From contig JAUJNJ010000128.1 of NCBI GenBank assembly GCA_030448225.1, positions 1 to 7,830 of the forward strand: a DNA stretch of 7,830 nt, written 5' to 3'. The notes under the pieces were generated by a model. That model made no database searches, was not told the origin of the DNA, and saw only the letters and a program-made list of their open reading frames with translations. This stretch comes from Phycisphaerae bacterium. GTDB lineage: Bacteria > Planctomycetota > Phycisphaerae > Tepidisphaerales > Tepidisphaeraceae. Both the position numbers and the translations under genes were made by a program. Below are positions 5,934 to 7,830 of this stretch, piece after piece; within the stretch, counting starts at the first letter, position 1, and every line of letters begins with the position of its first letter.

Positions 5934-6311
5934 TTACTTCGTCTCGCCGGGCGCGGTGCTGGGCGTCGCGTCGTCCATCCCGAAGAGCGTGGCGAGGGAG
6001 ACGCGGCGGAAGACGTCGCGGACGACCGGGGCGGCCGCCACGGTGCGGATCTCGCCGCCGTTGCGGACGATCGCGCGGCGCAGCGCGACGAGCGCGCCGA
6101 GCAGGAGGCTGGAGATCATCGTCAGGCCGCCGAGGTCGAGGCGGACGATCTTCGGGCGGTCGGCGATCACGGCGTCGAACTCGCGCTGCAGGTCGGCGAC
6201 GTCGAACCCGAACTCCCCCGACAGCCGCACGGTCCAGCCGTCGACCGATCGCCTGACCTCCATCTGACGCTCCGCCGTCCGGGCGGGGCTTCGCTTGGCT
6301 TGGTTCTTCAT
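5934..6311 (-). CDS. Single-domain STAS protein (anti-anti-sigma factor-like)
   Basis: The 125-residue protein starts at ATG (6311-6309) with GGGGAA 6 bases upstream. A GTG six codons earlier (6329) has no ribosome site. Residues 17-110 fit a STAS domain: strand MEVRRSVDGWTVRLSGEF (17-34), helix DVADLQREFDAVIADRP (37-53), strand KIVRLDLGGLTMI (54-66), helix SSLLLGALVALRRAIVRNGG (67-86), strand EIRTVAA (87-93), and helix with final VRDVFRRVSLATLFGM (97-112). Bacterial STAS proteins bind anti-sigma kinases and are switched by Ser/Thr phosphorylation. The SpoIIAA motif 'DSSGLG' reads ISSLLLG here: the Ser pair (67-68) is kept, but the Asp is replaced by Ile and the first Gly by Leu. The basic N-terminus (1-16) and short tail are outside the domain. 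It is divergent from the ECF sigma gene and could tune it or act on an unlinked partner. No anti-sigma kinase is in the window. Confidence 0.9.
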   Translation of the reverse strand: MKNQAKRSPARTAERQMEVRRSVDGWTVRLSGEFGFDVADLQREFDAVIADRPKIVRLDLGGLTMISSLLLGALVALRRAIVRNGGEIRTVAAAPVVRDVFRRVSLATLFGMDDATPSTAPGETK

Positions 6312-6390
6312 CGTGGATTCCCCGTGCACCGCGGCGTGTCGCAGAGTTTAAACGCGGCCGGCGTCCGATAAAAGCCTCACGCCCCGCCTC

Positions 6391-6413
6391 GGCCCGCCCG
6401 CCGGTCGCGGGCC
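6391..6413. repeat. GC-rich stem-loop in divergent region
   Basis: GGCCCGC (6391-6397) and GCGGGCC (6407-6413) are perfect reverse complements around a 9-base loop. There is no T-run on either side and no gene ends here, so it is not a normal terminator. It could be a structured upstream region of the STAS transcript. In DNA this GC-rich a 7-bp stem may arise by chance. Confidence 0.35.
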
Positions 6414-6510
6414 GCTCGCGTCTAACCCGTTGCGTCACTTACGCATAAAGCGGGCGAGGCGTTCGGCGGCGTGGCGAGGGGGCGGACCCGTCGCGGGCGC
6501 GGGCAAGGGG

Positions 6511-6539
6511 GTGATATTCTGGCGCGGCGGAATTATACT
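6511..6539 (+). promoter_or_regulatory. Predicted sigma70-type promoter of the ECF sigma gene
   Basis: GTGATA (6511-6516, 4 of 6 to TTGACA), a 17-bp spacer and TATACT (6534-6539, 5 of 6 to TATAAT) form the best promoter seen in the window. An AT-rich patch here is conspicuous in the surrounding GC-rich DNA. Transcription would start near 6546, giving a leader of about 88 bases before ATG 6634. TGGCGCGG occurs at 6520-6527 within the spacer and again at 6541-6548 at the expected start site, a spacing of 21 bp. A housekeeping-type promoter suggests the sigma gene is not solely autoregulated. Confidence 0.55.
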
Positions 6540-6633
6540 GTGGCGCGGGGCCGGCAGTGACGCCCGGGTGGGTTCCCGCGCGTCGCCGACAACTCTTGCC
6601 GACCTGCCTGCACCGACTCGTGAACGAGGGCCT

Positions 6634-7251
6634 ATGGACGCCGAACGTGGCATCGACACGCACGTGCTGACCGGGCTGCTCTCGGCCGTCGGCGCCGGCG
6701 AGACGGGGGCGACCGACCGCCTGGCCAACGCGATCCACGGCGAGCTGCGGGCGATGGCCCGCCGCCGACTCGCGCGCGACTTCGGCCCGCGGATGGGCGG
6801 GGTCACGATCCAGCCGACCGTGCTGGCGAACGACACGCTCATGCGGCTGATCCGCCAGCGCGGGAAGTTCGACAACGCCGGGCACTTCTTCGCGATCGCG
6901 TCGCGGATGATGATGCGCGTCCTGCTCGACTACCACCGCGAGCGCAAGGCCGCCAAGCGCGGCGGGCGGGCGGTGCAGGTGTCGCTCGACCCCGAACGCA
7001 ACGACGTGCCCGAGGAGGACGCGGCGCCCGGCGGCGACATCGAGGCGCTGAATGACGCTTTGGAGAAACTCGCGACCCTCGACCCGCGTAAGGCTGATGT
7101 CGTCCGCTACCGCGTCCTCTGGGGGCTGACCACCACCGACGTCGCCGAGGCGCTGGCCGTGTCGCCCGCCACGGTCGAGCGCGACTGGTCATTCGCCAAG
7201 GCGTGGCTCGCGAAGGAACTGGCGAAGGGCGAGGCCGAACGCGACGAGTAG
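6634..7251 (+). CDS. ECF-subfamily RNA polymerase sigma factor (TIGR02999-like)
   Basis: ATG 6634 follows GAGGG (6626-6630) by 3 bases; the frame extends upstream to 6430 but without domain content, and the promoter at 6511-6539 lies inside that extension. The 205-residue product has the two-domain ECF layout. Sigma2 spans about 27-103 (GELRAMARRRLARDF 36-50, TIQPTVLANDTLMRLI 58-73, GHFFAIASRMMMRVLLDYHRERKAAKRGG 83-111), matching the 'LQPTALVHEAYLRL...HFFAVAARAMRRVLVDHAR..AAKRGG' pattern of the TIGR02999 group. An acidic linker (117-137) precedes sigma4 (138-195), where GLTTTDVAEALAVSPATVERDW (164-185) is the helix-turn-helix that reads the -35 element. The family directs RNA polymerase to specific promoters. 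In Planctomycetes such sigmas are often encoded beside Ser/Thr kinases, as here. No classical anti-sigma gene is adjacent, so control by phosphorylation is plausible but inferred. Confidence 0.93.
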   Translation: MDAERGIDTHVLTGLLSAVGAGETGATDRLANAIHGELRAMARRRLARDFGPRMGGVTIQPTVLANDTLMRLIRQRGKFDNAGHFFAIASRMMMRVLLDYHRERKAAKRGGRAVQVSLDPERNDVPEEDAAPGGDIEALNDALEKLATLDPRKADVVRYRVLWGLTTTDVAEALAVSPATVERDWSFAKAWLAKELAKGEAERDE

Positions 7252-7252
7252 A

Positions 7253-7282
7253 CGCCCCGGTCGGGTTGAACGGAACGGGGCG
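7253..7282 (+). terminator. Hairpin just after the sigma gene, no T-run (possible partial terminator)
   Basis: CGCCCCG (7253-7259) pairs with CGGGGCG (7276-7282) around a 16-base loop, starting 1 base after the TAG stop. The stem is perfect but no T-run follows, so it may reduce rather than stop transcription, or protect the message end. Confidence 0.4.
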
Positions 7283-7383
7283 GGCCGGCAGACGGGCAGA
7301 CAACAGCAACTGGCGCGACGCGTCGGCGCCGCTCGCCCGAAAGCCCCTGCCGCGAACGGGCCGCGGCTGGCGCTTCGCGGTTT

Positions 7384-7433
7384 CGCGAGGATTCCTCGCG
7401 CGGGCGCCCGGGACACGCACCTCGTTCGGTGCG
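7384..7433 (+). promoter_or_regulatory. Three consecutive dyads in the sigma-kinase spacer
   Basis: Back to back lie a 7-bp stem with a 3-base loop (7384-7390 with 7394-7400, CGCGAGG/CCTCGCG), a perfect 10-bp palindrome (7401-7410), and a 6-bp stem with a 6-base loop (7416-7421 with 7428-7433, CGCACC/GGTGCG). On RNA the first and third would be stable hairpins. No ligand-binding motif of a known riboswitch class was recognised. Confidence 0.4.
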
Positions 7434-7483
7434 CACCTTCGGCGCCTCGATTCGCCCCCGCGCGTGCCGGTGTGAAGCCGCGG

Positions 7484-7520
7484 GGACGGAGCCGTCCGAT
7501 ACGTAACGCGGGGAACCGCG
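7484..7520 (+). promoter_or_regulatory. Two short dyads upstream of the kinase start
   Basis: GGACGG-AG-CCGTCC (7484-7497) is a palindrome with a 2-base centre, and CGCGG-GGAA-CCGCG (7507-7520) is a 5-bp stem capped by a GNRA-type GGAA tetraloop. They lie 38-74 bases before the GTG start and could be protein sites or leader structure. Confidence 0.35.
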
Positions 7521-7557
7521 CACGTCGCCCTCACGAAATTTTCGGAGTGGTCCTGCC

Positions 7558-7830
7558 GTGACGGAGCAGACCAGAGAATTCGACGTGCCCACGATGACCC
7601 CCGACCAGTTCGGCCGGGTCGAGCGCCTGTTTTTCGAAGCGTCGGAGCTTCCTCCGGACCAGCGCCCGGCCTACCTCGACCGCGAGTGCGGCGGCGACGG
7701 GGCGGTGCGCCGCGAGGTCGAGGAGATGCTGCGCCAGAAGAGCGGCGGCATCGGCCTGGCCACCACGCCGCTCGCCGCCCCGATCGAGGCGGCGCTGCTG
7801 GCGATGAAGGGTTCGGCCGAGCGGGCGATC
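7558..7830 (+). CDS. N-terminus of probable Ser/Thr protein kinase (cut by window edge)
   Basis: I chose GTG 7558 because GGAG lies at 7544-7547, 10 bases upstream; the alternative ATG at 7594 has no ribosome site. Only 91 residues are visible. Residues 13-60 (MTPDQFGRVERLFFEASELPP..., then QRPAYLDRECGGDGAVRREVEEML) match the helical pre-kinase segment 'TPExWxRVxxLFxxAxxLPxxxRxxFLxxxCxxDxxLRxEVxxLL' that precedes the Hanks-type kinase domain in many planctomycete and acidobacterial Ser/Thr kinases. The glycine loop and catalytic residues would lie beyond the window, so kinase identity is inference from this segment and from the neighbouring ECF sigma gene. If right, it would phosphorylate Ser/Thr on target proteins, possibly including the sigma factor or the STAS protein. 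Some relatives with this N-terminus carry other C-terminal domains. Confidence 0.8.
   Translation, partial: MTEQTREFDVPTMTPDQFGRVERLFFEASELPPDQRPAYLDRECGGDGAVRREVEEMLRQKSGGIGLATTPLAAPIEAALLAMKGSAERAI

Larger units (their letters stand above)
6312..6633. other. Divergent control region between STAS and ECF sigma genes
   Basis: This 322-bp region contains no supported gene. It holds a good sigma70-type promoter facing the sigma gene (6511-6539), an 8-bp direct repeat around it, a 7-bp GC stem-loop at 6391-6413, a small TGCGT/ACGCA dyad at 6431-6445, and the palindrome GTTTAAAC at 6346-6353. For the minus-strand STAS gene only weak promoter-like sequence is visible (TTTATC, 16 bp, TAAACT, with the -10 overlapping the GTTTAAAC palindrome). 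Confidence 0.6.
7252..7557. other. Structured spacer between sigma factor and kinase genes
   Basis: These 306 bases hold no supported gene. They contain at least six dyads: 7253-7282, 7384-7400, 7401-7410 (CGGGCGCCCG palindrome), 7416-7433, 7484-7497 and 7507-7520, plus a tandem GGCAGAC repeat (7287-7293, 7295-7301). No good promoter was found. If the kinase is cotranscribed with the sigma gene, this is a long structured intercistronic region. Confidence 0.6.

Noticed and set aside
7512..7526. ECF-type promoter suggested by GGAAC (7512-7516) and CGTC (7523-7526) before the kinase
   Set aside because: The gap between the elements is 6 bases, far shorter than the roughly 16-17 of ECF promoters.

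Overview
The window is GC-rich with coding-like third-position bias. It looks like planctomycete DNA (Planctomycetota, class not resolvable by eye). Three things point there. A secreted PQQ-type beta-propeller protein opens its mature part with a 'W-x-Q-W-R-G-P-x-x-N-G' signature common in that phylum. A secreted protein of unknown family sits nearby. An ECF sigma factor of the TIGR02999-like type is followed by the N-terminus of a protein resembling planctomycete Ser/Thr kinases. The assignment is inference from protein style, not a database match. No rRNA, tRNA, CRISPR array, transposase or complete insertion sequence was seen.

Layout. (1) 1-1065, minus: secreted PQQ-like beta-propeller protein, C-terminus cut by the window edge. 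(2) 1066-1356: spacer holding two inverted copies of a short TTCGCG-rich repeat and several CAATTG dyads. (3) 1357-2673, minus: phenylacetate-CoA ligase (PaaK-like) family enzyme. (4) 2674-2856: divergent control region with three ACGCGT sites. (5) 2857-4413, plus: secreted protein of unrecognised family with a transthyretin-like N-terminal domain and a probable beta-propeller body. (6) 4444-4905, plus: small lower-GC protein, possibly PUA/EVE-like. (7) 4981-5622, plus: five-helix membrane protein with an Ala/Pro tail. (8) 5623-5933: spacer between convergent genes with a possible terminator. (9) 5934-6311, minus: single-domain STAS protein. (10) 6312-6633: divergent control region with a good sigma70-type promoter. 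(11) 6634-7251, plus: ECF sigma factor. (12) 7252-7557: spacer crowded with hairpins. (13) 7558-7830, plus: N-terminus of a probable Ser/Thr protein kinase, cut by the window edge.

How the genes may work together. The right-hand 2 kb reads as a signalling module: STAS protein, ECF sigma factor and probable kinase. Genes 5-7 from the left (2857-5622) share a strand with gaps of 30 and 75 bp and could be one transcript, although the middle gene differs in base composition and may have been acquired. The two leftmost genes share a strand but lie 291 bp apart and need not be cotranscribed. Nothing links the CoA ligase to the propeller protein beyond adjacency. I see no clearly new multi-gene system. 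The best leads are the structured leader before the kinase, the inverted TTCGCG repeat pair, and the low-GC PUA/EVE-like gene.
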